Part shown: in pieces, positions 8,749 to 16,768 of the stretch | How positions within the stretch are numbered: position 1 is the first letter of the stretch | Layout: every line of letters starts with the position of its first letter | Source: Flavobacteriaceae bacterium UBA6231 | GTDB taxonomy: Bacteria > Bacteroidota > Bacteroidia > Flavobacteriales > Flavobacteriaceae | Reading direction: 5' to 3' | DNA: 42,227 nucleotides | NCBI GenBank assembly: GCA_002441545.1 | Contig: DJWL01000056.1 | Coordinates: 1-42,227 of the forward strand | Notes under the pieces: generated by a model | Database searches by the model: none | What the model saw: only the letters and a program-made list of their open reading frames with translations | What the model was told of the DNA's origin: nothing | Position numbers and translations under genes: made by a program

Positions 8749-9303
8749 ATGACTAATCACCAACTAAATCCTAATAAGTGGATTGACTTATATGCCGATT
8801 ACTTATTTAACTACACTATTTCTCGTGTTAATAATAGAGACATAGCTCAGGATTTGGTACAAGATACTTTTTTAGCGGCTTTAAAATCAATGAAAAACTT
8901 TAAAGGAGAAGCCAATGAACGCACTTGGCTTATCTCTATTTTAAAACGAAAAATCATTGATTATTACAGAAAAATAAATTCAAATAAAGGTAAAGCTGAA
9001 GTAAGAATTACATCAAACAACGATTCTGAAACTGATGGAGATTGGTTAGAAGAACGCGTGGCTGATCCTTTTGACAAAACTGCTGAAGACACCATGCAAA
9101 ACACTGAATTGGGCGAAGCTATTTTTAAGTGTTTAGCAAAACTACCTGAAAAGCAAGCAGAAATTTTTAGAATGAAAACCATTGAAGGTCTTGAAACTGA
9201 AGATATTTGTAAAGAATTAAACATCACTGCGTCTAACCTTTGGGTTATTATCCATAGAGCTAGAACAGCCATGGCATCATGTCTTAAAGAAAATTGGTTT
9301 TAA
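8749..9303 (+). CDS. RNA polymerase sigma factor, ECF (sigma-70) subfamily
   Basis: The 184-residue protein has the two-domain layout of ECF sigma factors. Region 2 spans about residues 14-74, with DIAQDLVQDTFLAAL and ERTWLISILKRKIIDYYRK. After an acidic linker, region 4 spans about 128-178, with LPEKQAEIFRMK and a helix-turn-helix ending in IIHRARTAMASCL. It directs RNA polymerase to an unknown set of promoters. The next gene begins two bases after the stop and encodes a small protein with a ZAS-like HxxxCxxC motif, the usual sign of a cognate anti-sigma factor. Confidence 0.94.
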   Translation: MTNHQLNPNKWIDLYADYLFNYTISRVNNRDIAQDLVQDTFLAALKSMKNFKGEANERTWLISILKRKIIDYYRKINSNKGKAEVRITSNNDSETDGDWLEERVADPFDKTAEDTMQNTELGEAIFKCLAKLPEKQAEIFRMKTIEGLETEDICKELNITASNLWVIIHRARTAMASCLKENWF

Positions 9304-9305
9304 TT

Positions 9306-9572
9306 ATGAGTAAAAAACTTAATATAAAATTACCTTGCAGTGAAGCAAATCATGTTTGCGACAAATCACAATACAAAGAATCGTCTATTTGGGAAAAAGT
9401 TAAACTCAACATCCACCTATTATACTGTAAAGCTTGTAGAGAATATAGCAAACAAAACTCCAAATTATCATTCATTATCACAAAATCAAAGGTGACTTGC
9501 ATGGATAAAAAAAATAAGGAATGTTTGAAAAATGAGTTTGAAAAAGCCTTAAAAGAAAATAAGCTTAAGTAA
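9306..9572 (+). CDS. Small Cys-rich protein, candidate zinc-binding (ZAS-type) anti-sigma factor
   Basis: I chose the ATG at 9306 rather than the one at 9294, because the latter lies inside the sigma gene and adds only four residues. The 88-residue product contains His37-x3-Cys41-x2-Cys44 (HLLYCKAC), the core of ZAS anti-sigma factors, plus Cys at 11, 18, 65 and 73. The rest is Lys-rich and lacks any membrane segment, so it would be a soluble regulator, possibly sensing redox state or zinc. The anti-sigma role is inferred from the motif and from being next to the sigma gene. Its 3' end overlaps the convergent membrane-protein gene by 8 bases. Confidence 0.7.
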   Translation: MSKKLNIKLPCSEANHVCDKSQYKESSIWEKVKLNIHLLYCKACREYSKQNSKLSFIITKSKVTCMDKKNKECLKNEFEKALKENKLK

Positions 9573-10398
9573 AAATTAATACTAAAAACAACCATAAAAC
9601 AGGCAGTGCTTCTACCCAAAATGCACAATAATACTTTCCTTGTTTTTCTTTTGAAAAAATTATAAATAATAGTGTAATAAAAGTAAATATCAGCAATATT
9701 AATAGCTGATTTAAGAAAACTTCATTTTTAAAAAACTCTAAAATAAAAAAAATAAAACCTAAAATAGTTCCCATTATTTTAGTGCCATTTACTCCTAATT
9801 TTTGAGGAATAGTAGCCAGTTTTATACTATCAAATTGCAAATCTCTTATCTCAAAAGGCAACATTAACATGATTACCAACAAGAAACGTTGAATGCTAAT
9901 AATTACAACCTCTGTGCCAATAACATGATTATTATTTATTAAAGGAAGATAAACTGTTACGCCAGTCCAAACCAATGCTATTAAAAAAACTTTTAATCCA
10001 CTTATGTTTCTTAAATTGTTGTTCTTATTTAAAAACCTTCTCCATGGTAAAAATGGGATGGCATATAAAAAGGTAATTATTCCAAAAAGAAAAATATAAA
10101 ACAAAGTATTTCTTTCAATCTTTAATGCATAATAACACATTAACACAAAACAAATAAGAGAGAAAATCTGAATCCATTTCAACCAAACAGACAAACTAAG
10201 ATGTTGAAATTTAGCAATTTCAAAAAACTTAACAAAATTATATCCTGTTATAGAAGCATAAAAAATGAAATACAAAATGCTTTCATCATAAGAAATCTTA
10301 AATTCTATTAGCGTTAACCATGAAAGAGAAAACACCGCCAATGCCACATGAATACTGCTATTTATATAAAAATTAAAAATATGTTTTAAAAACCGCAT
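9565..10398 (-). CDS. UbiA-like integral membrane protein
   Basis: The 277-residue protein is almost wholly hydrophobic, with about eight or nine predicted membrane segments. The segment LPFEIRDLQFDSIKLATIPQ (about residues 179-198) resembles the second Asp-rich motif of UbiA prenyltransferases (DxRDxxxD... TLP). The first Asp-rich motif is degenerate: YNFVKFFEIAK near residue 53 has the Asn but no DxxxD. So it could be a divergent prenyltransferase with altered chemistry or a non-catalytic relative. A -7-like CAAAAATA (10403-10410, minus-strand TATTTTTG) sits only five bases before the start, which would give a very short or absent leader. The gene converges on the anti-sigma candidate. Confidence 0.7.
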   Translation of the reverse strand: MRFLKHIFNFYINSSIHVALAVFSLSWLTLIEFKISYDESILYFIFYASITGYNFVKFFEIAKFQHLSLSVWLKWIQIFSLICFVLMCYYALKIERNTLFYIFLFGIITFLYAIPFLPWRRFLNKNNNLRNISGLKVFLIALVWTGVTVYLPLINNNHVIGTEVVIISIQRFLLVIMLMLPFEIRDLQFDSIKLATIPQKLGVNGTKIMGTILGFIFFILEFFKNEVFLNQLLILLIFTFITLLFIIFSKEKQGKYYCAFWVEALPVLWLFLVLIFT

Positions 10399-10484
10399 GA
10401 TACAAAAATAACTAAAGTGTTAATAACGCCATTATTTCGTTAAAAACTTTAAGCCATACTCCTTAAAAAGGGGGATTAATTATG

Positions 10485-10492
10485 TAATTTTG
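10485..10492 (+). promoter_or_regulatory. -7 element of the gcvP promoter (candidate)
   Basis: TAATTTTG matches the Bacteroidota -7 consensus exactly, 26 bases before the gcvP start codon. No clear -33 TTG is seen at normal spacing. I found no glycine riboswitch-like structure in the 120-base gap. Confidence 0.5.
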
Positions 10493-10518
10493 CGCATCAA
10501 TTTTCAACTAAATTATAA

Positions 10519-13368
10519 ATGAATACAAACGCTTTTGCACTGCGTCATATTGGCCCTAGAGAAAACGACCAAAACCTAATGCTAAAAACTATAGGTGTTG
10601 ATTCCTTAGATCAATTAATTTATGAAACTATTCCTGATGATATTCGTTTAAAAGAGCCATTAAATTTAGATGAGCCCATGACTGAGCATGAGTATTTGCT
10701 TCATATTCGTGAGTTATCAAAAAAAAATAAAGCTTACAAAACTTACATAGGATTAGGATATCACCCAACTATTTTACCAGCGGTTATTCAAAGAAATATT
10801 CTTGAAAATCCAGGTTGGTATACAGCTTACACTCCTTATCAGGCAGAAATTGCACAAGGTCGCCTTGAAGCATTATTAAATTTCCAAACAATGATTACCG
10901 ATTTAACAGGTATGGAAATTGCCAACGCTTCGCTTCTTGACGAAAGTACAGCAGCTGCAGAAGCCATGAGTTTGTTATTTGCTGTTCGCGAGCGTGATCA
11001 AAAGAAAAATAATACTAACAAGTTTTTTGTTTCTGATTCTATATTACCTCAAACATTATCCTTACTGCAAACAAGATCTAATCCACTTGGTGTTGAGTTG
11101 GTAGTTGGCAATGAAAATACATTTAATTTTTCATCAGAATTTTTTGGTGCCATATTACAATATCCTGGTAAAGATGGGCAAATAACTGATTTAAAATCAT
11201 TTATAAGCAAAGCCAATGAGACTCAAATTAAAGTAGCAGTTGCTGCAGATATTTTAAGTTTAGTAAAACTAGAAGCCCCAGGGAAATTTGGAGCCGATGT
11301 GGTTTTAGGCACTACACAACGTTTTGGTATTCCTATGGGTTATGGCGGGCCTCATGCTGCCTTTTTTGCAACTAAAGAAGCCTACAAGCGTGACTTACCA
11401 GGAAGAATTATAGGTGTTACCAAAGATGCAAGTGGTAATAGAGCTTTACGTATGGCTTTACAAACACGTGAGCAACATATTAAACGTGATAAAGCAACAT
11501 CGAACATTTGTACAGCCCAAGTGTTATTAGCTGTTATGGCTAGCATGTACGCTGTTTATCATGGTCCAAAAGGATTAAAATTCATAGCTAATAAAATTCA
11601 TAATACAGCATCAACTCTTTCTGATGTTTTAACGAAATTAGGTTTTAACCAAGTTAACACATCTTATTTTGATACCATTCAAATAAAGACTGATGCTAAA
11701 AAAATTAAGAAAATTGCAAAGGATAAAAAAGTAAATTTCTTTTATCCAGACAGTGAAACCGTAACTATTTCAATCAATGAAGCTACTTCTGTAAGAGATA
11801 TAAATTATATTATAACCGTTTTTGCTGAAGCTGCTAATAAAGAAACTATTGTTATTTCTTCTATTTCAGAATCAAACAACATTTCTGAAAAGTCACAAAG
11901 AACTACAGATTTCTTAACTCTTGATGTATTTAACAAGCACCATTCTGAAACCGAATTGATGCGTTATATAAAATCACTTGAGCGCAAAGATTTATCATTA
12001 AATCACTCTATGATTTCTTTAGGTTCTTGTACCATGAAATTAAATGCCGCTTCAGAAATGCTACCATTAAGTTGGTTTAAATGGGGAAATATTCATCCAT
12101 TTGCACCACTTAAACAAGCTAAAGGATATTTAACAGTATTAAAAGAATTAGAAAACCAATTAACAGAAATCACAGGTTTTGCAGCTACCTCTTTACAACC
12201 AAACTCTGGTGCACAAGGAGAATATGCAGGTTTAATGGTAATTAAAGCTTATCATGAATCACGTGGTGATTATCACAGAAATGTCTGCTTAATTCCATCA
12301 TCTGCTCATGGTACCAATCCTGCAAGTGCAGTTATGGCGGGTATGAAAGTGGTCGTTACAAAATCAACAACTGAAGGAAATATTGATGTTGATGATTTAC
12401 GTGAAAAAGCTGAATTATATAAAGATAATTTATCTTGTTTAATGGTAACATATCCATCAACGCATGGTGTTTATGAGTCTGCCATAAAAGAAATTACAAA
12501 AATCGTTCATGACAATGGTGGGCAAGTTTATATGGACGGAGCCAATATGAATGCACAAGTAGGATTAACAAATCCTGGAAGTATTGGTGCTGATGTTTGT
12601 CACTTAAATTTACATAAAACCTTTGCTATTCCTCATGGTGGTGGTGGTCCTGGTGTAGGTCCTATTTGTGTTGCAAAACAACTTGTGCCTTTTTTACCAG
12701 GAAACCCATTAGTTAAAACTGGTGGTGATAAAGCCATTACTGCTATATCAGCAGCTCCTTTTGGTTCGGCTTTGGTATGCTTGATTTCTTATGGCTACAT
12801 TAAGATGTTAGGAGAAGAAGGATTAACACAATCGACAAAAATGGCCATCTTAAATGCCAACTATATTAAACATCGATTACAAGGAAGTTTTGATACATTA
12901 TATTCTGGAGAGTGCGGAAGAGCTGCACATGAAATGATTGTAGACTGTAGAGCTTTTAAAGCAAATGGTATTGAGGTTACTGATATTGCAAAACGTTTAA
13001 TGGATTATGGTTTTCATGCACCAACTGTTTCTTTCCCTGTTGCTGGAACTTTGATGATTGAACCAACAGAAAGTGAAAGCAAACAAGAAATTGACCGATT
13101 TTGTGATGCTATGATTTCTATCAAAAAAGAAATAGACCAGGCTTCAAAGGATGATGAACATAACGTTTTAAAAAATGCTCCTCATACATTGGAAATGATT
13201 ACGTCAACAAATTGGGTTTATCCATACTCTCGAGAAGCAGCAGCTTTCCCGTTAGACTATGTAAAAGATAATAAGTTTTGGCCTACTGTGAGACGTGTTG
13301 ATGATGCTTATGGAGACAGAAATTTAATATGTACTTGCGCTCCAATTGAAGCCTATATAGAGGCATAA
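10519..13368 (+). CDS. gcvP: Glycine dehydrogenase (decarboxylating), P protein
   Basis: The P protein of the glycine cleavage system decarboxylates glycine with PLP and passes the aminomethyl group to the lipoylated H protein. The 949-residue length is that of the fused homodimeric type (both halves in one chain). The start FALRHIGP is typical. The PLP lysine is Lys700 in LNLHKTFAIPHGGGGPGVGP. Upstream, the N-terminal half contains the conserved YTPYQAEIAQGRLE and LLDESTAAAEAM segments. No gcvT or gcvH lies in the window, so the system is dispersed. A nested inverted repeat follows the gene. Confidence 0.97.
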   Translation: MNTNAFALRHIGPRENDQNLMLKTIGVDSLDQLIYETIPDDIRLKEPLNLDEPMTEHEYLLHIRELSKKNKAYKTYIGLGYHPTILPAVIQRNILENPGWYTAYTPYQAEIAQGRLEALLNFQTMITDLTGMEIANASLLDESTAAAEAMSLLFAVRERDQKKNNTNKFFVSDSILPQTLSLLQTRSNPLGVELVVGNENTFNFSSEFFGAILQYPGKDGQITDLKSFISKANETQIKVAVAADILSLVKLEAPGKFGADVVLGTTQRFGIPMGYGGPHAAFFATKEAYKRDLPGRIIGVTKDASGNRALRMALQTREQHIKRDKATSNICTAQVLLAVMASMYAVYHGPKGLKFIANKIHNTASTLSDVLTKLGFNQVNTSYFDTIQIKTDAKKIKKIAKDKKVNFFYPDSETVTISINEATSVRDINYIITVFAEAANKETIVISSISESNNISEKSQRTTDFLTLDVFNKHHSETELMRYIKSLERKDLSLNHSMISLGSCTMKLNAASEMLPLSWFKWGNIHPFAPLKQAKGYLTVLKELENQLTEITGFAATSLQPNSGAQGEYAGLMVIKAYHESRGDYHRNVCLIPSSAHGTNPASAVMAGMKVVVTKSTTEGNIDVDDLREKAELYKDNLSCLMVTYPSTHGVYESAIKEITKIVHDNGGQVYMDGANMNAQVGLTNPGSIGADVCHLNLHKTFAIPHGGGGPGVGPICVAKQLVPFLPGNPLVKTGGDKAITAISAAPFGSALVCLISYGYIKMLGEEGLTQSTKMAILNANYIKHRLQGSFDTLYSGECGRAAHEMIVDCRAFKANGIEVTDIAKRLMDYGFHAPTVSFPVAGTLMIEPTESESKQEIDRFCDAMISIKKEIDQASKDDEHNVLKNAPHTLEMITSTNWVYPYSREAAAFPLDYVKDNKFWPTVRRVDDAYGDRNLICTCAPIEAYIEA

Positions 13369-13408
13369 ATAAGCTGTTGAACATCGTAAAAATTATCATA
13401 TTATTTTT

Positions 13409-13457
13409 TGCCTTTAATTTATAGTAACTACTTTAGTTACCAACTAAATTAAAGGCA
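13409..13457 (+). repeat. Nested inverted repeat (hairpin within hairpin) before the FabH-like gene
   Basis: The outer arms TGCCTTTAATTTA (13409-13421) and TAAATTAAAGGCA (13445-13457) are perfectly complementary over 13 bases. Inside them GTAACTA (13424-13430) and TAGTTAC (13434-13440) form a second perfect 7-base stem with loop CTT. The structure ends 12 bases before the start codon at 13470 and is followed by TAATTTTTATTT. It could terminate gcvP transcription, or sit in the leader of the next gene and mask its start. Confidence 0.8.
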
Positions 13458-13469
13458 TAATTTTTATTT

Positions 13470-14528
13470 ATGAATATTAAAATTACGGGTACTGGAAGCT
13501 ATATTCCTGATACTATTGAGAAAAACGAAAATTTCATTCAACATACATTTTTAAACACAGATGGCTCACCAATTAACAGTGAAAACACTGTAATAATTGA
13601 AAAATTTAAAGCCATTACTGGTATTGCAGAGCGCAGATATGCAAAAGACCATTTAAATTCTTCTGATTTAGGTTTTTTTGCTGCTGAAAAGGCTATAATA
13701 GATGCCAATATTGACCGAGAAGAACTAGACTATATTATTGTAGCTCATAATTTTGGTGATGTAAAACACAATACTATCCAAAGTGATCTTTTACCTTGTT
13801 TGGCTTCAAGAATTAAACACAGTTTGCGAATAAAAAACCCAAAATGTGTAGCTTTTGATATCTTGTTTGGTTGTCCAGGTTGGATTCAAGGCGTTATTCA
13901 AGCAGAAGCATTTATTAAATCTGGAATGGCTAAAAAATGTTTAGTGATAGGAAATGAAACCTTGTCAAGAGTTGTTGATGACTATGATAGAGATTCCATG
14001 ATATATTCTGATGGTGCTGGTGCTACAATAATTGAAGCTACTGATGAAGATGGAGGAATTTTAGCTCATGAAACTGCAAGTTTTACTTATGATGAAGCTT
14101 ATTATTTGTTTTTTGGAAATTCAAATAATCAAGAATTGTGCAGAGATACCAGATATATTAAAATGGATGGTCGAAAAATCTACGAATTTGCTTTAACCAA
14201 TGTGCCTAACGCCATGAAAACATGTCTTGAAAAAAGTGGTGTTGATATAAAAGATGTTAAAAAAATACTCATCCATCAGGCTAATGAAAAAATGGATGAA
14301 GCCATTGTAAAGCGTTTTTACAAACTCTATAAAGCGGATATGCCTGAAGGCATTATGCCAATGAGTATTCAAAATCTGGGAAATAGTTCGGTAGCTACTG
14401 TTCCAACATTATTTGATTTAATTAAAAACAATGAATTAGAAAATCATAGTTTTTCTAAAGGCGATGTTATTATATTTGCTAGCGTAGGTGCAGGCATGCA
14501 CATTAACGCCATAGTTTATAAATATTAA
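13470..14528 (+). CDS. 3-oxoacyl-ACP synthase III family protein (FabH-like)
   Basis: The 352-residue protein has an intact thiolase-fold catalytic triad: Cys135 (FGCPGW), His269 (IHQANEKM) and Asn305 (NLGNSSVATVP). It would condense an acyl-CoA or acyl-ACP with malonyl-ACP, or transfer an acyl group. It is longer than typical FabH (about 320) because of an N-terminal insert around residues 25-50. It is followed by a methyltransferase and a glycosyltransferase on the same strand, which suggests a dedicated lipid or secondary-metabolite pathway rather than the general fatty-acid initiation step. That is inference. The true housekeeping fabH probably lies elsewhere. Confidence 0.9.
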   Translation: MNIKITGTGSYIPDTIEKNENFIQHTFLNTDGSPINSENTVIIEKFKAITGIAERRYAKDHLNSSDLGFFAAEKAIIDANIDREELDYIIVAHNFGDVKHNTIQSDLLPCLASRIKHSLRIKNPKCVAFDILFGCPGWIQGVIQAEAFIKSGMAKKCLVIGNETLSRVVDDYDRDSMIYSDGAGATIIEATDEDGGILAHETASFTYDEAYYLFFGNSNNQELCRDTRYIKMDGRKIYEFALTNVPNAMKTCLEKSGVDIKDVKKILIHQANEKMDEAIVKRFYKLYKADMPEGIMPMSIQNLGNSSVATVPTLFDLIKNNELENHSFSKGDVIIFASVGAGMHINAIVYKY

Positions 14529-14556
14529 TACTTCCTGCGTTTGCAGAAAACAAAAA

Positions 14557-15078
14557 ATGTACGAGAAAAGTTATCCTAATAAACGCTTCAAACATACTAT
14601 TGAGTTTTTAAAAAATCATATTCCTAATACCAATTCCATTTTAGATTTAGGTGTTGAAAATCCTTTTTCTGAAATCATGAAATCTGAAGGTTATATGGTT
14701 GAAAACACCAAAGGTGAAGATTTAGATATAGACACTAAAGCCATTTCAAATTCTCAAGTACAAGTCGTTACTGCTTTTGAAATTTTTGAACATTTATTAT
14801 CTCCTTTTACAGTTTTAAAATCTATTAAAGCAAACAAATTAGTTGCTAGTGTTCCTCTCAGACTTTGGTTTTCTCCTGCTTATAGAAGCAAAACCGATAT
14901 GCGAGACAGACACTATCATGAGTTTGAAGATTGGCAATTTGATTGGTTATTGGAAAAAGCTGGTTGGAAAATTATTGATAGACAGAAATGGACAAACCCA
15001 ACCAAAAAAATTGGAATACGTCCTATTTTACGTTGGTTTACTCCTAGATATTACATAATATATGCTGAAAGAGTTTAA
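14557..15078 (+). CDS. Class I SAM-dependent methyltransferase
   Basis: The 173-residue protein resembles type 11 methyltransferases. SILDLGVENPF (about residues 28-38) is motif I, with the usual GxG replaced by GVE. VVTAFEIFEHLLSPFTVLKSI (about 69-89) corresponds to the acidic-loop/motif II region with the common E-x-x-E-H pattern. The C-terminal part (RHYHEFEDWQFDWLLEKAGW) is typical of these proteins. It is short for the family (often 200-260), lacking the extended substrate-binding part. It lies 28 bases after the FabH-like gene and 24 bases before a glycosyltransferase; all three are probably one transcript. The methyl acceptor is unknown. Confidence 0.85.
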   Translation: MYEKSYPNKRFKHTIEFLKNHIPNTNSILDLGVENPFSEIMKSEGYMVENTKGEDLDIDTKAISNSQVQVVTAFEIFEHLLSPFTVLKSIKANKLVASVPLRLWFSPAYRSKTDMRDRHYHEFEDWQFDWLLEKAGWKIIDRQKWTNPTKKIGIRPILRWFTPRYYIIYAERV

Positions 15079-15102
15079 CTTTGAATAATTAAATTTTCAA
15101 TT

Positions 15103-15951
15103 TTGAATTTCTATATCATCATTCCTGCGCATAACGAACAAGATTCCATTGGACTTACTTTAGATTCTTTAGTTCATCAAACACTTCTTCCTAAAAAAGT
15201 TGTTGTTGTTAATGATAATTCAACAGATGAAACTCAAGATATTGTAGAAAGCTACTCTACAAAATATAATTACATTAATTTGATTAATTCAAAGTCTTCA
15301 AATGAGCATTTACCAGGTTCAAAAATCATTAATGCGTTTTATAAAGGTTTTGAAACTTTGGATGAAAATTATGATGTGATTTGTAAATTTGATGCCGATT
15401 TAATTTTTCCGAATAATTATTTAGAACAAATTGCAAATCATTTTAACTCAAATAACAAGCTGGGAATGGCCTCTGGCTTTTGTTATATTGAAAAAAATGG
15501 TAGCTGGATTCTAGAAAACTTAACACGTAAAGACCATATTAGAGGAGGTCTTAAAACTTACAGGAAAGATTGTTTTATTGAAATAGGAAAACTAAAACTA
15601 TCTATGGGTTGGGATACGGTTGATGAATTACTTGCTAAATACTATAAGTGGGATATTTTAACTGATGATTCTTTACATGTTAAACATTTAAAACCTACAG
15701 GTATAAATTACAACAAGGCTTCAAAATATATGCAAGGCGAGGCTATGTACAAAATGCGATATGGCTTTGTAATTACATTCATTTCAGCATTAAAATTAGC
15801 TTACAAAAAGCAAAGTTTTTCTTTGTTTAAAGATTACATAGCGGGTTATTTTAAGGCTAAAAAGAATAAAATTGATTTTTTAGTTACCGAGGAAGAAGGT
15901 AAATTCATAAGGAATTTACGCTGGAAAGGCATGTTGGAAAAATTCAATTAA
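15103..15951 (+). CDS. Glycosyltransferase family 2 protein
   Basis: The start is TTG at 15103: no ATG lies upstream in frame before the stop at 15082, and the protein then begins with NFYIIIPAHNEQDSIG, the normal GT2 opening. The GT-A fold motifs are VVVNDNSTDET (about residues 34-44) and the DxD-like FDADLIFP near residue 106, which binds the metal and nucleotide sugar. The 282-residue protein has no clear membrane segment. It would transfer a sugar to an unknown acceptor, perhaps the product of the two preceding genes. Its 3' end overlaps the convergent nuclease gene by 8 bases. Confidence 0.9.
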   Translation: MNFYIIIPAHNEQDSIGLTLDSLVHQTLLPKKVVVVNDNSTDETQDIVESYSTKYNYINLINSKSSNEHLPGSKIINAFYKGFETLDENYDVICKFDADLIFPNNYLEQIANHFNSNNKLGMASGFCYIEKNGSWILENLTRKDHIRGGLKTYRKDCFIEIGKLKLSMGWDTVDELLAKYYKWDILTDDSLHVKHLKPTGINYNKASKYMQGEAMYKMRYGFVITFISALKLAYKKQSFSLFKDYIAGYFKAKKNKIDFLVTEEEGKFIRNLRWKGMLEKFN

Positions 15952-16768
15952 AACTCCAGTTTTTATAATTACTTGAGGCTTCAAGTTTGCTTACTATACT
16001 ATCATCCAATTCTGGAAAAAAATCAATACCAGTAAGCTTTTCAACCTCATCTACAGATACAACAAATTTATATAGCGGATCTTCTGAATTTTGGTGGGGT
16101 ATTAAAAATGCTATCATTTTAATATGCCCTTTGTTATTGTCTAAAATAATCTTATAAAACCGCTTGGGAACCGCCACCTGTTCTTCACCTATTGTTTGCA
16201 AACCCTTTTCTAAAACGCCTCCCGTTACAACAAAAATCCCATCATATTTGTTTGCCCAATAACGAACCTTTTGTTCTAAAGTATTCCAAATACCAGCATT
16301 AAAATCATGTTCCTGAGGCGTTATATTGCTAGTTAAAAATGTTTCATCATAAGCTGATTCACTATAATTTCTATCACCTGCAGGACATAAATGTCCGCGA
16401 TCATAGCCAGAATTTTTATAGTTTTTCCAACTTGCTGCGCCAGTTTTTACAGCATTATCAATTTCAAAATAGGGCCTTTCAAAATTTGCATTAGAGAGTT
16501 GTTCTTTTTTTAATTCATAAGCAACCCATTCTGCTTGTTCATGGGACTCACTATACGATAATGAATATCCTTCATGATGAACAATTTGACCTGTTGTACT
16601 TGTTGGTAAAAAATATTCGTTTGTTTGTTGCTTAACTGTAGAACCTTGTTTTACAATATTGGCTTGCTCTTCTTGGTTTAAAAGATATTCGTAACCATAT
16701 ACTCCTAAAACAATTAGTATAGCTAATAAAGAATATATTTTCCTTTTACTCAAACTAGTTAAAAACAA
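15944..16768 (-). CDS. DNA/RNA non-specific endonuclease, membrane-anchored
   Basis: The 274-residue protein has the beta-beta-alpha-metal nuclease motif DRGH (His126, in YDRGHLCPAGDRNYS) followed by the metal-ligand segment ITPQEHDFNAGIWNTLEQ about 24 residues later, with the Asn/Glu pattern of the Serratia NucA/EndA family. Residues about 11-28 form one hydrophobic segment after a basic start, which is a signal anchor or an uncleaved signal. The enzyme is therefore probably outside the cytoplasm. The gene lies downstream of pafA and overlaps its last 14 bases, so the two are translationally linked. Together they could turn nucleic acid into free phosphate; this is inferred from the pairing. 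Confidence 0.92.
   Translation of the reverse strand: MFLTSLSKRKIYSLLAILIVLGVYGYEYLLNQEEQANIVKQGSTVKQQTNEYFLPTSTTGQIVHHEGYSLSYSESHEQAEWVAYELKKEQLSNANFERPYFEIDNAVKTGAASWKNYKNSGYDRGHLCPAGDRNYSESAYDETFLTSNITPQEHDFNAGIWNTLEQKVRYWANKYDGIFVVTGGVLEKGLQTIGEEQVAVPKRFYKIILDNNKGHIKMIAFLIPHQNSEDPLYKFVVSVDEVEKLTGIDFFPELDDSIVSKLEASSNYKNWSFN

Noticed and set aside
9294..9305. Earlier ATG for the anti-sigma candidate
   Set aside because: It lies within the sigma gene's last codons and adds four residues without a motif; the ATG at 9306 is preferred.
10399..10518. Possible glycine riboswitch before gcvP
   Set aside because: No conserved aptamer-like helices are visible; the gap holds only a -7-like element.
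14532..14548. Small hairpin (CTGC/GCAG) between the FabH-like and methyltransferase genes
   Set aside because: Four-base core with one bulge and no T-run; too weak for a terminator and not supported as a regulatory site.
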